A stretch of 64,000 nt of DNA. It comes from Rebecca billardiae RCC1528. Lineage: Eukaryota > Haptophyta. The stretch spans positions 1,674,001 through 1,738,000 of the forward strand of contig OZ251230.1 of the NCBI GenBank assembly GCA_965240325.2. Direction: 5' to 3'. Both the position numbers and the translations under genes were made by a program. The notes beneath the pieces are model-generated. The model was given only the letters and a program-made list of their open reading frames with translations. It ran no database searches and was not told the origin of the DNA. Below are positions 51,150 through 61,011 of this stretch, in pieces (positions within the stretch are counted from its first letter, which is position 1; every line of letters starts with the position of its first letter).

Positions 51150-52597
51150 GCCGTGCTCCCCGACTGCTCGGTAACGTTGCAGCGCATCACGTGCTCATAG
51201 TCGTCCGGCACGCGGCGCCGACGGTCGTCGTCGTGCACGAAGTACACCTCGCCGCCTCGGCCTAGGGCCGTCGGCGAGCGTGCCTCCGGCGCCGGCTGCG
51301 CGCACGTGCACGGCCGCGGCTCTGAGCCGGGCGCGCCCGGCGCGAGTGCGCCCAAGCTGTCAGGCAGGCACGCTCCGAGGTGGCGCTCGCCGTACACGCA
51401 GCCCCCGCGCGTGTGCACCACTTCTGTGACGCCATACCCCTGGACCGAAGAGAGCTGCACGCTGTCGTACCCGCGCGCGAGTGCGTTCAGCGCGATCGCG
51501 CCGTCCAAAGCCGGCAGCAGCATCACGCGCCCGCGCCCCGCGCCTCGCAGCCGACCGAGCGCACCGCGCACCGCAGCCGAGCGATTGCACAGCTCTGCAC
51601 CCGCTGTCTCCCACAGGTCCCGCCGCGCGCGCATGGTCGGATCGAACGCGGCTGTGGTGCCGAGCGAGACGACGGGGTGCGAGCTGAGCTCACGCGCTGG
51701 CGGCACCCACGCGCAGAAGTGCGTCAGCCGCCCTGGGTGCAGGCTTCCGGCCGGCATGAGCGGCAGCAGGGGCTCGCCGTCCGCGCTGACGCCCGATGCC
51801 ACCATGTTCAGCTGATGCTGCGCCAAGTCGCGCTCGATCGCGAGCGTGCGGCCGAGCGGTACGCGCACGCCCGTGCCCACGGCCACGAAGCTCCAGCAGC
51901 CGTACCCGACACCCTCCGGGTAGAGTAGCGGCCACTCGTGCTCCACCTCCACCAGGCCCGACCGCGTGGCTTCGTCTGCGCCATGCGCGCGAGCCGAGCC
52001 AAACGCGCGGCGCGCGCCCCACTCGCCCGCCTGCACCGCCTGGCCCTCCTCCTCGCGTGCGCGGATGACGCGCACGCCCGCTGCGCCGGGCCATTCGAGC
52101 CGGCGGCCGGTCTTGTCGACTCGATAGCGGTAGGTATAAATGCTCCGCGACGGCCGGCCCTTGGCGACCGTCGGGGCGTTGAAGAAGAGGCGGTGAGAGC
52201 ACAGCAGACCGGATGTCTCGGCACCCCTGGCGATGGCCGGCCGCTCATGCGCCGCAGCGCCGCTCGCGTTCACGGTGAGCGAGTGGAAGGCGGTGAGCCG
52301 ACGGACGGATATGCGCCCCACTGCGTCAGCGCCGTACAGCTCCGCCACATACTCGCGCCACGGCTCCCACGCCGCTGCGGCGCTCGACGCATCTGGCAGG
52401 GAGGCGCGGAAGGCGATGGCGACCGCGCAGCTCGGAAGCACCCACTGAAAGCCCGCGCGCGAGGCGAGGCCGCTCGCGTGCAGCCGCGCCCCGGGGTACC
52501 ACGCGCGCACGGGTGGGGGGGCGCCTGGCTTGGGCGTTTGTGGCACCAGCCTGGCTTGGGTTGGTGCCACAAACGCCAGCCACGCGATGGCCGCCAT
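51104..52597 (-). CDS. secreted protein of unknown family
   Basis: 497 aa, single exon. The first 15 residues (MAAIAWLAFVAPTQA) form a short signal peptide. The body is well-behaved globular sequence with dispersed Cys and Trp (WEPWREYVAELYG, GYGCWSFVAVGTG, THFCAWVPPARELSSH, GRVMLLPALDGAIALNAL, GVTEVVHTRGGCVYG) and a basic Pro-rich tail. I do not recognise the family. The 5' end of the coding region contains a 16 bp perfect hairpin (52533-52548 with 52562-52577). The start lies only 29 bp from the end of the MITE at 52627, so that element must contribute to its promoter or 5' UTR. Divergent from the cytochrome b5 gene. Confidence 0.65.
   Translation of the reverse strand: MAAIAWLAFVAPTQARLVPQTPKPGAPPPVRAWYPGARLHASGLASRAGFQWVLPSCAVAIAFRASLPDASSAAAAWEPWREYVAELYGADAVGRISVRRLTAFHSLTVNASGAAAHERPAIARGAETSGLLCSHRLFFNAPTVAKGRPSRSIYTYRYRVDKTGRRLEWPGAAGVRVIRAREEEGQAVQAGEWGARRAFGSARAHGADEATRSGLVEVEHEWPLLYPEGVGYGCWSFVAVGTGVRVPLGRTLAIERDLAQHQLNMVASGVSADGEPLLPLMPAGSLHPGRLTHFCAWVPPARELSSHPVVSLGTTAAFDPTMRARRDLWETAGAELCNRSAAVRGALGRLRGAGRGRVMLLPALDGAIALNALARGYDSVQLSSVQGYGVTEVVHTRGGCVYGERHLGACLPDSLGALAPGAPGSEPRPCTCAQPAPEARSPTALGRGGEVYFVHDDDRRRRVPDDYEHVMRCNVTEQSGSTARPAPPAQPRPRRLD
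52533..52577. repeat. 16 bp perfect hairpin in the signal-peptide region
   Basis: GGCGTTTGTGGCACCA (52533-52548) and its exact complement (52562-52577) with a 13 nt loop, inside the first 25 codons of the secreted protein gene. Would form a stable structure in the mRNA near the start codon. Confidence 0.85.
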
Positions 52598-52626
52598 CGT
52601 GTCGACCTCGGCGGCCGTAGCCGGTA

Positions 52627-53410
52627 CAGGCTGGGCTCAGCAAGAGTTTCCCGAGCGCCGGCGAGGCCGCGCTCGCGGCGGCGGACGATGACGCGAAAAC
52701 CGCCGAGTACGATCGCGTGCAACGCGAGCCTAGTCCCCGGCAAAATTGTCCACGGAGCCGCGCGCGTCGCTCACCACGTGCCCGGCGCTCCGCCGCGGAG
52801 GCGCCGTCACAGTGGTTTTCACGCTGGACCGAGCAGTCTGAAGTGGCGCTGAACTGAGGTTTCGTCGGTCCGGTCAGCCACTTTCGCAGTTCAGAGGCCG
52901 GCAAGGACGCGGTTGCCTGGGTGCCCGCCATAAGGGCTTGACGACCTCGTCTGCGCGGAGGCTAGATGCGGCGCGCATGATGCCGACTGCGCCTGACGAT
53001 GATGCCCCACGTCTTGCGCATATGCTGGGGTAGCCTCCAAAGTCACTTGCTGGTGCCTCGTCGCTCAAACTCTTCACCCGCGTGCACTTTGAACTCAACC
53101 GAACAGCTCCGCGTTAATTGGTGGATCCCACGAGGGGGTTGGGGACGGGAGGGGTGTGTTGTAGTGGGGTCATACGCACGGACAGTCAGGTAATGGACAC
53201 CAATGGTCGCGAAAGTTGCTGCATACAATTTATCCTGGGTGGTGCAGGTGTGTATCTCGCGATCCACGGACGTGCTCGGGGGTTGGTGCCCATCGTTGGA
53301 AAGCTCTCGACGAGGCCGATTTTATGGTGTAATCGGCGATTTTTCGCGCCCGCCATGGGATCCACCAAATTGGGATTTATCCTCGGGAAACTCTTGCTGA
53401 GCCCAGCCTG
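52627..53410. mobile_element. 784 bp TA-flanked MITE
   Basis: Bounded by perfect 29 bp terminal inverted repeats starting CAGGCTGGGCTCAGC (52627-52655 and 53382-53410), with TA on both outer sides (52625-52626 and 53411-53412). This is the pattern of a non-autonomous Tc1/mariner-type element. The terminal CAGG matches the start of the transposon at 6853, but the remaining repeat sequence differs. A second, nested inverted pair (TTGGTGGATCCCA, 53118-53130 and 53356-53368) lies inside. No transposase frame. Confidence 0.75.
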
Positions 53411-53482
53411 TAGGGCGCAGGTCCGTCGGGTATGTACGTACCCGGGTACATAGTAAACTGTAATCCATGGCGGTCGAAGGCA

Positions 53483-53818
53483 ATGGGATCTCACCCATCG
53501 AGGAGCGTCCGCAACAGCCCACCGCCGCAAGGTGCGACAGCGGCCACAAAACCCATCGCCGAGCCAAGGGCATTGGCCGAGCTTCCTTCCCAGATCTCGC
53601 ATGCTGAGCTCAGGGAACATTCGACAGCCGACGATTGCTGGCTGGTCGTCCACGGCAAGGTCGTCGACGTCTCGACGTTTGCCGTGACTCACCCAGGTGG
53701 CCAGGCGCTGCTGACGCAATATGGTGGACAAGATGCTAGCGAAGCCTTCGACGCGATCGGGCACTCACGTAACGCGCGCAGGCAGATTGCACAGCTGCAA
53801 GTTGGCGTGCTCGCATAG
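53483..53818 (+). CDS. soluble cytochrome b5
   Basis: 111 aa, single exon, from Met at 53483; an in-frame Met at 53432 would add 17 residues across the sequence just outside the MITE. It carries the cytochrome b5 heme-binding pattern: DDCWLVVHGKVVDVSTF, then HPGG with heme ligand His70, and the second ligand His94 in GHSRNAR. An N-terminal Pro/Ala-rich arm of about 35 residues precedes the domain, and there is no C-terminal membrane anchor. It is therefore a soluble electron carrier, or a domain of a small redox protein, for example supplying electrons to desaturases, hydroxylases or nitrate-reductase-like partners; the partner is not known from context. Confidence 0.9.
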   Translation: MGSHPSRSVRNSPPPQGATAATKPIAEPRALAELPSQISHAELREHSTADDCWLVVHGKVVDVSTFAVTHPGGQALLTQYGGQDASEAFDAIGHSRNARRQIAQLQVGVLA

Positions 53819-54746
53819 CCCCGCGTTTTTGCAGGACGGTTCAAATCATTGACGGGGTGCTGCCGACTAGCAATGATGACGATAGCAGTAATCTCAGCCG
53901 CCTGGCGCCAGGCCCAGGCGGCCCCAGGCTAAACGGAAACCGAGTGAACGCCGGCAACCGCCGCGCCTGAAACGGCGCACCCGGACAGCGGCAGCCCAGC
54001 AGCAATACTTTACTTATTGAAACTTATACTCTCTTTATCTCTAATAAACCGTACTAGAGACCGTTAGTGCCGTTACACTCCGAGTTACCGGACCTCGGAC
54101 CTGCAGGTGCAGCGCGCCAGTCAACTGAAGTCTGAATCTGGCGGAAACGGTACGTCGGAGGCCGCGCCCGCGCCTGACGTACTCCGACTCATCAGTAGTT
54201 ATAGCACTGAGCCGTAGCCACTGATCTCACTCACTCATCTGATCTGCGGGCGGGCGTAGTCTTATCGGTCGTCATGCATCCGCTTCCGCATCACAGTGAG
54301 CACAGTCGTCTAGGATCAGTACTCAGTAGAGTGTCGCAGACCGCGAGTGACTGATGATGCCGGATACTTCAACGCGAGTAGAATTTCGACTTCGATGAGT
54401 TCGTCCGCCTGAAGGCACTCCTGCAGTTTCACGTGACGTGCCGATCGGATCGGACTCCGCTGCGGACAGTGCCGGTTGCCCATCAGTGAGTGGTGACGAC
54501 GCGACGGTACGGACAGTACTGTAGACAGTTCACAGTAGGACTTCAGTACTCGGGCCCGGTTCATCGTCCGTATAATGAGACAGCACTCAGCTGAGCAGTA
54601 AAGTCCATCCTTAAGTCGTTCAGCTTCAGCGGTTCCGAGCCCGGTCACCTCCTCACTCCTGTGAGTGTGACGCTGTGTACGTCAGCGTGATGACCTCGGA
54701 CCGCTGATCATCATTCATCATCAATCATCATCACCCCTGAGGCTCG
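53819..54746. other. intergenic, no gene seen
   Basis: About 0.9 kb of mixed composition. Near 54020-54055 a stretch CTCTTTATCTCTAATAAACC resembles a diverged end of the short dispersed repeat. Near 54715-54735 there are several CATCAT units. No exon recognised. Confidence 0.45.
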
Positions 54747-57371
54747 TCATGGCATGGCAGCTGCAGGCGGGCCCGAGCGGGCGACAGCGCGCAGCGCGGC
54801 GGCAGGCGCCATCGACGACGAAGCGTGCGACCCATCCGCGCTCGCGACAGGCGAGGGCTCGCCGCTCTGCGAGCCGGCAGTGCGCATGCGATCCTGCGTA
54901 TGCGGCGCGGCAGCAGTGCCGGGCAAGGCGCGCGGGTACAGAGAGCGAGCGAGGCGCCGTTGTGGGCGGGTCGCGCCTCGATCAGATGCGCGTCGGGCCG
55001 CCGTGCACCGAGCGCGCGGGCCGCGCGGGCGCCACCCTGCAGCCTGGGCGCACCACGTACCTTGATCCCCTGCAGCTCCTGCCGGACCTGCTGCTGGCGC
55101 GCGGCGCTGGAGGAGAGGCCGCTCTGTGAGCCTGCGGAGCCGGAGTGCGTGAGCGTGCGCGGCTGCGGCTGCGGCTGAGCGCCGCCACCGGCAGCCTCGG
55201 CCGCCCCGCCCGAATGCCACGGCGCGGGCTCGTGCCCCTGCGAGGACGCAGAGGGCGGGGTGGGCGCCGACCCAGCCGCGAGCCCGCAGGAACCCGCCGA
55301 CGCGCCGTGCCTCGCGCCGGCACCACCTGCGGCCACCCGGCGCCGGGCGGGCAGTCCGGGCGTGGGGCGGGCGGGACGGGTGTGCGGGCGCGCACGCGCG
55401 TGAGCACGCGGCGAGCGCGCTTGGGGAGAGAGCTCGCGCGAGCCCGAGCGCACGCGCACCGGTGAGCGCCGCGTACGGCGAGGCGAAGTCGGGGGCGGCA
55501 GCGGCGGCGGCTCGAGCGCGGGAGCCGTGCGCGGGCGGCGCGCCAGCCGTGACGGGCGAGAGAGTGGAGGCGGCGGGCGGGGCGGGCGGAGCGAACGCAG
55601 GCAGTCGCGTGACGATCGGCGGTGGGCGCGCGTCGAGTCGACCGCTGCCGTACGGCGGCACGCTGCCGTACGGCGGCACGCTGCCGCCGCTGCCGAACAA
55701 AGGCTGCGACGCCGGGATCGCCGCAGCCAGCGCGGCGCGCGCCGCGGCCTCGCCCGCGCGCGTCGCCTCCTCCGCGGCCGCGCGCTCCGCGCGTCGCTCG
55801 GCCAACTTCCTTAGCTTCTTCTTGAGCGCGGCGCACTCGCGGCGCTCGGCGGCGAAGGCCTGCTTCGCCGCCTCCGCCTCACGCTCAGCCTTGCGCAGCG
55901 CGCGCGCCAGCCTCTCCGCCGCCTTGCTCGCTTCCGCCGCCTCGCGCCGCGCAGCCTCCGACTCAGCACCCGAGCGCGCCGCCGCGGCGCGCGCGTCGGC
56001 CAGCGAGTCCGAGCGCTCGCGCTCCGCGGTGCGTGCGGCGTCGAGGTCGGCGCTGAGCGTGCGCTGCCGCTCCTCGGCGAGGCGCGCGCGCTCCTCCGCC
56101 TCGCGCGCGCCACGGCTCGCGTGCCCCGTCGCCAGCACGCCCTCCACGGCGCCGCCGTCGCTCAAGTCGCCGCCGTCGTCCCCGTCGCCCCGATCGCCAT
56201 TCCCATCGGCGCCAAGACCGCGCGCGCCGCGCGCGCGCGCGATCGCAGCGGCGCGGTCGCGCCGCGCGGAGGCGGCGGCCTCGTGCTTGGCGGCCGTGAC
56301 CGCCTCGGCCTGCCTCGCGTCCGCCTCCGCCAGCTGCGCCAGCAGCTTGCCGTTCGACACGCGCAGGCCCTCCGCCAGTGCCACCGCTTCGTCTGCGCGC
56401 GTCTCCGCCGCCGCGCGCGCGCGCTCGGCGGCGCGCGCCGATTCGGCGACGCGCAGCTCGGCGGCCGACGAGGCGGCGGCGAGCTTGTGCGAGGCGCCGT
56501 CCGCCTCGTCGCGCAGTCGGCGCAGGTCCGCCTCCGCCTGCATGTACTGCGCGTGCAGCCGCTCCTGCGCACCGATCGCCGAGTCCAGCTCGGCGCCGAG
56601 GTGCGTGACGCGTCGCGAGAGGGAGTCCTTCTCCGCGCGGAGGATGTGCGCGGCCGCGCGCTCCTCCTGCGCCGCGGCGGCGGCGGCGCGCACGCGGGCC
56701 TCGGCGTCGGAGGTGGACGCGTCGAGCTCGGCGCGCAGCGCCTCGTTCTCCTCCGACAGCTTGTCGCAGCGCAGCGAGAGCTCGAGGCGCTCGCGCTGGA
56801 GCGCGCGCAGCCGATCACCGCCGAGCACGCCTGCCGAGCCGTCGCCGTCGGCTGCGCTGCGGAGGTGGTCGAGCTGCGCGCGGAGGTCGTGGATCTCGGA
56901 CTCGAGACGCAGCTGCTTCTCCCCCGAGCGCGCGCCGTGCTCCGCCGCCTGCGCCTCCAGCTCGGCCTGCGTGCGCTTGGTCTCGCGCTGCGCTTCGAAC
57001 ACGGCCTCGCGCGTCGCGTCGAGCTCAGCCTCGAGGGCACCGGCGCGAGAGGCCCACGCGGCCTCGACCTCTGTGCGCATGGCCTCGACCTCCTCGATCG
57101 GCATGCTGTGCGCGCGAATCGCCTCGATCTCGGCCCCGCGTGCCTCGATCTCCTCGGCCGCATCGCGCCTGAACGCAGCGAGCTCAGCCTCGGCGGCGGC
57201 GCGCGTCGCGGCGTCAGCGGCCGCCTGCTCGCGGGCGGCGGTGAGCTCTTCGCTGAGGGTCACCGTTTCGGCCTTGAGCGCTTCGAAGTTGTCCCGGAAC
57301 TCGTTGCGCTGCCGACGCGCCGCATCGAGCTCGAAGAGCAGCTGGTCGGGCTGCTGCGCGGCGGACGCCAT
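54747..57371 (-). CDS. long coiled-coil protein, possibly centrosomal/ciliary
   Basis: From Met at 57371 (MASAAQQPDQLLFELDAA) the frame is open to 54747, 874 codons. Residues 1-600 are almost continuous coiled coil (Glu/Ala/Arg/Leu heptads), broken by a Gly/Asp-rich hinge (GDRGDGDDGGDLSDGG). The opening RNEFRDNFEALKAE resembles proteins of the CEP83/CCDC family (weak, from memory of the pattern). Below about 55460 the frame becomes Arg/Ala-rich and non-protein-like. An alternative exon (about 55080-55250, reading EPAPWHSGG ... RQQQVRQELQGIK with a clean GTACGT donor) and a last exon (about 54747-54890) suggest introns at the 3' end, but I could not fix the first junction's phase. Shares a 235 bp promoter with the gene at 57607. 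Confidence 0.65.
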   Translation of the reverse strand: MASAAQQPDQLLFELDAARRQRNEFRDNFEALKAETVTLSEELTAAREQAAADAATRAAAEAELAAFRRDAAEEIEARGAEIEAIRAHSMPIEEVEAMRTEVEAAWASRAGALEAELDATREAVFEAQRETKRTQAELEAQAAEHGARSGEKQLRLESEIHDLRAQLDHLRSAADGDGSAGVLGGDRLRALQRERLELSLRCDKLSEENEALRAELDASTSDAEARVRAAAAAAQEERAAAHILRAEKDSLSRRVTHLGAELDSAIGAQERLHAQYMQAEADLRRLRDEADGASHKLAAASSAAELRVAESARAAERARAAAETRADEAVALAEGLRVSNGKLLAQLAEADARQAEAVTAAKHEAAASARRDRAAAIARARGARGLGADGNGDRGDGDDGGDLSDGGAVEGVLATGHASRGAREAEERARLAEERQRTLSADLDAARTAERERSDSLADARAAAARSGAESEAARREAAEASKAAERLARALRKAEREAEAAKQAFAAERRECAALKKKLRKLAERRAERAAAEEATRAGEAAARAALAAAIPASQPLFGSGGSVPPYGSVPPYGSGRLDARPPPIVTRLPAFAPPAPPAASTLSPVTAGAPPAHGSRARAAAAAAPDFASPYAALTGARALGLARALSPSALAACSRACAPAHPSRPPHARTARPAPGGRRWCRREARRVGGFLRARGWVGAHPALCVLAGARARAVAFGRGGRGCRWRRSAAAAAAHAHALRLRRLTERPLLQRRAPAAGPAGAAGDQGTWCAQAAGWRPRGPRARCTAARRASDRGATRPQRRLARSLYPRALPGTAAAPHTQDRMRTAGSQSGEPSPVASADGSHASSSMAPAAALRAVARSGPPAAAMP

Positions 57372-57606
57372 GATGGCGTTCAAACGGGCGTCTGCCACAC
57401 CAAGGGGAGTCACACTGCCCACGCCGTCCGGGCAAAGAAATAGAGGGGGGTGGTCCGGGCGACGACGCAGGACCAAGGGCGCGAGCAGGACTTTGCTTGC
57501 GCTGCGCCGGGTGGCTCTTGATCAGTGGCGCGCTTCAGCCCACCCAGCGCGCCCTGCCACCGGCCAAAGCCCATCCATCGAGCGCTCCGCCTTCCCGCAC
57601 GAAGAC
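57372..57606. promoter_or_regulatory. bidirectional promoter region
   Basis: 235 bp between the start codons of two divergent genes (coiled-coil, -, and membrane protein, +), so both promoters must lie here or overlap the genes. No TATA box stands out. Confidence 0.5.
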
Positions 57607-58947
57607 ATGGCGCCAGCCAAGCGCGGCGTTGAGCGCACGGCCAAGCTCGTGGGCGTGAGCGCATTCCTCACGTGCTATCTCGTCGTCATCGCGCGGAGCG
57701 AGACGCCGGCTCGCGAGGCGAGCATCTACATCTTCGCGCAAGCGCTCGCGGCGGCAGCTGCGTGCTCGTGCGCGCTCACTCGCCCGCGCGCAAGCATCGC
57801 TCTGCAGGCGCTCGTCGGGCTGGGCAGCTACATCGTCTCAGGTGCCGCTGGGCTTCCCATGTGGAACCACCCCTTCCCGCAAGACCCCCATGCGGCGCAG
57901 CTCCTCGCCAAGTACCTCCTCGTCTTTGCGAGCGCCACGGTCGCACTCGCCCTCTTCAAGAATCTCGCGTCCGAGCGCGTGCGCACGGCGCGTGCGCGCA
58001 CCTTCGGCGTGTTCACCGCGCTCGTGCTCGGCACGAACGTACTCTGGACCACCACCTACGCCTGCGACGGCTCGGACCCGCACTGCGTCCTCGTCGCCAT
58101 CGAGGCCGTCGTGCTCGTGCTCTGGCTGGGCGCAAACGTCGTCCACGCGCTCGCGGCTGAGCGCGAGCCGCTCGTCGAGTGGTCCCGGCCGCAGAGCGTG
58201 GTCGAGATGGGCGCCTCCGCGCCGGCGTTCGTGTACGTGCACGCCGCGCTCTCGCTCGAGTGGGTCGTCGCGTACACCGCGTGGAACGTCGGCTTCGTCA
58301 TCCAGCACCTCTCGGACGCGGCGCTCCTGCAGGATGCGTCGTTCTGGCTGGCCATGCTCTACCTGCGCAGCCGGGACGCGGCGCCGCGCGAGCTGCACGC
58401 GTACTTTTACGAGGCGCGCGCCGTCACGCTCGGCGCGTACATGTCCATGTCGGCGCTGTGCGGCGTCGCTCTGCCGTACGTCGCCGTGAGCCACGACGGG
58501 CAGCCGTGGAGCGCCGCAGACGGCTCCGCGGAGTCCTACGCCGGCTGGGGCACACAGCCGGCACTCCGCTTCGCGGCGGCGCTCAACCTCGGCATCTCCA
58601 TCGCGTACACGCTCAGCGCCCTCGCCGGCGCGCTGCGCGCCGTGCAGCTCGCCCGAGACACGTACAGCGCGCCCGCGCTGCACCAGATCGCGCCGCCCAT
58701 GTCGCCGCCCATCACGCCGAACATCCCGGCGCGGCACCCGGCCGCCGGCCGCGCCACGCTTCCCGTCAAGCCCGTCAAGCCATCGGAGCGCACCCCGCAG
58801 ATGCGAGCGGCCTCGTCGCAGAGCCTGGAGGACGGCCTCGGGGAGCCGCGTGCGACAGACGACACCATCTCTTCACGCACGGGTGACGACAGTGACTCGA
58901 ATGGAACCGCTGCCTCGCCAAGTCTGCATGCGCAGGATGACGCGTAG
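57607..58947 (+). CDS. multi-pass membrane protein of unknown family
   Basis: 446 aa from Met at 57607 (MAPAKRGVERTAKLVG); codons upstream in the same frame are the antisense of the neighbouring coiled-coil gene. About eight hydrophobic segments, including FLTCYLVVIA, IYIFAQALAAAAACSCAL, LLAKYLLVFASATVALALF, LVAIEAVVLVLWLGANVVHAL, VYVHAALSLEWVVAYTAWNVGF and LGAYMSMSALCGVALPYVAV. Conserved-looking polar and aromatic motifs are GLPMWNHPFPQDP and EWVVAYTAWN. A Pro/Ser-rich cytosolic tail of about 90 residues ends the protein. Looks like an integral membrane protein with buried Trp/Asn/Glu residues, as in small transporters or DUF membrane families. I do not recognise it. Confidence 0.75.
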   Translation: MAPAKRGVERTAKLVGVSAFLTCYLVVIARSETPAREASIYIFAQALAAAAACSCALTRPRASIALQALVGLGSYIVSGAAGLPMWNHPFPQDPHAAQLLAKYLLVFASATVALALFKNLASERVRTARARTFGVFTALVLGTNVLWTTTYACDGSDPHCVLVAIEAVVLVLWLGANVVHALAAEREPLVEWSRPQSVVEMGASAPAFVYVHAALSLEWVVAYTAWNVGFVIQHLSDAALLQDASFWLAMLYLRSRDAAPRELHAYFYEARAVTLGAYMSMSALCGVALPYVAVSHDGQPWSAADGSAESYAGWGTQPALRFAAALNLGISIAYTLSALAGALRAVQLARDTYSAPALHQIAPPMSPPITPNIPARHPAAGRATLPVKPVKPSERTPQMRAASSQSLEDGLGEPRATDDTISSRTGDDSDSNGTAASPSLHAQDDA

Positions 58948-59429
58948 TCGACTGCAGCCCTGCTGCCGAGTGGTACCGTCGCCCGTCGGATGATGACTAC
59001 GTCTACAGGCGTCGAAGCCGCCGGAGGCGTGCCCAGGCAGTGATCGGTCCCGAGGACATGATGTATCACTGCTGACCGATCACTCATGTCGTCGTCGGCA
59101 GCAGGGCCTGATGGCTGGCGCCGTGCGCGCTCGTCAGTCAGACATCAGTGAGCTATGCCTATAGCACGGTCTATCGTCAGCAGTCAGTGACAGTGTCGTG
59201 CTGCGGCGCGCGCGCCGCGTCGACGCCAGAGCCGCGCCCATATCATCAGACGCGGTGCGTCGAGCTTCCTCCGTCGGCGATGATCCGCGACACTGACGGA
59301 GAGTCGCCGGAGTGATGACTGATGAGTGATGCCTGATGGGCGACTACGAGGATCCATCCCGCCTATATAAATCTGCGCTAGCTAGATGACTGACGCGTCG
59401 TGATTAACGGCGCCCCTCAACGGCCCAGG
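58948..59429. other. intergenic between convergent genes
   Basis: Between the membrane protein stop (+) and the VPS34 stop (-). A TATATAAA-like run lies near 59364-59371. No gene recognised. Confidence 0.45.
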
Positions 59430-60964
59430 CTACGAGCGCCAGTACTGCGCCCAGCGGTGGATCGTCTCGGTGACCTGCGGGAAGAGCGCCGAGACCGAGT
59501 CGTTGATCACGTGCTGGAAGTAGGCGATCGCCTCCTCGTCCGAGAGGTCGAGGCGGAAGCGCTCCTGCAGCTTGAGGATGTCGTGCTCCGAGCCGATGTC
59601 GTGGATGTTCGCGTCGAGCATGAGGATGAACAGGTTGATGATGAGCGCGGACGACTTGCGCAGCAGGTTGAACGACTACGCCCCGGCGGCGGTTCGGGCG
59701 CGCGCGCGCGCGGGCTCGCGCTCTTGGCATCGGCAGGGCGGCGCAGCGGGCCGCGCGGCGCGCGCCGCCGCGCGCACCTCGCAGCAGATGGCCTTGAAGT
59801 CGCGGTAGTGCGCCGACTCGGCGCCGCCCATCGCCTCGACCATCTCCTTGCACAGCTTCATCGGCGGCGGGAGCGGCTTCGGGTCGCGCCCGAGGATGTA
59901 CCCAAAGTCGATGTGGAACAGCTCGCCCATGCCGGTCAGCATCAGATTGTCGAGGTGGCGGTCGCCGACGGAGAGGAGGTAGGTGATGACGCAGTAGCCG
60001 GCGCACGACTTGACGAACGCGTCGAGCACGTCGGCGCGGATGCCGTACGGCCCGCCCTCGCTCGGGTGCGCCGAGCGCAGGAAGCGCTGCAGGTCGCCGC
60101 GGTGCTCGGCGAGCACCTCGGCAAGCGGTTTGGATCCGTCAACAAACTCGACGAGGCCGTCGTGTGGGCTGGTGGCGAGCACAGTGTACGGCGTGAGGCG
60201 GAGGTCGAAGCCCTCGCGCTTGAGCAGGCCGTCCATCAGCGAGACCATCTGCAGCACGAGCTGGTCCTGCCGCAGGTCGTCGCCCGACTTGAAGATGAGC
60301 CGATAGAGGGAGGGCTCGGCGCGCGCGAGCCTGCGGCGTGTGCTCGTGCCCGCGCCGCCCGCGCCGCCCGCGCCGCCCGCGCCGCCCGCGCCGCCCGCGC
60401 CGCCCGCGCCGCCCGCGCCGCCCGCGCCGCCCGCGCCGCCCGCGCCGCCCGCGCGCTCCGCCGCGGCGCGCAGCGGGTCGGCGCCGGCGGCGGTGGGCGA
60501 GGATGGCTCGTGCGCGTGGGCGCCGCCGCCGTGCACCGCGTGCGGCGAGGTAACCACGAAGCACAGCCCGAGCGGCAGCAGGTTGGACTTGTAGATGGTC
60601 GAGTGCCCTGCAACCAGGCCGAGGGCGCAGAGCCTCGGGTCCACCGGGAGGGGCAGTGGCGGCTGGTCGGCGGTGAGCACCGTGGCGAGGGCGGCGTCGT
60701 GCTCGAGCTGCGCGCGGAGCCTCTCGATCTTGCGCGGCCGCGAGTCTGCCGAGCCGCGCACCCCGCGCGCCACCGCGCGCAGCGCCTCGACCAGCGCCTC
60801 CTGCCGAAGCAGCAGCCGACGCGTGCGCGCGCCTTCCGGGGTGCACTCGAGCGCCCTCGCAAACGCCGCGCAGAGGCGTGTGTAACGGCCGGCGGCAGCG
60901 GCGTCGGCGCCGAGCACGCCCGCCTCGGCGCGCGGCAGCCCGTCGGGCGCGCCCGCCTGCGCAT

Positions 60965-61011
<47 letters not shown>

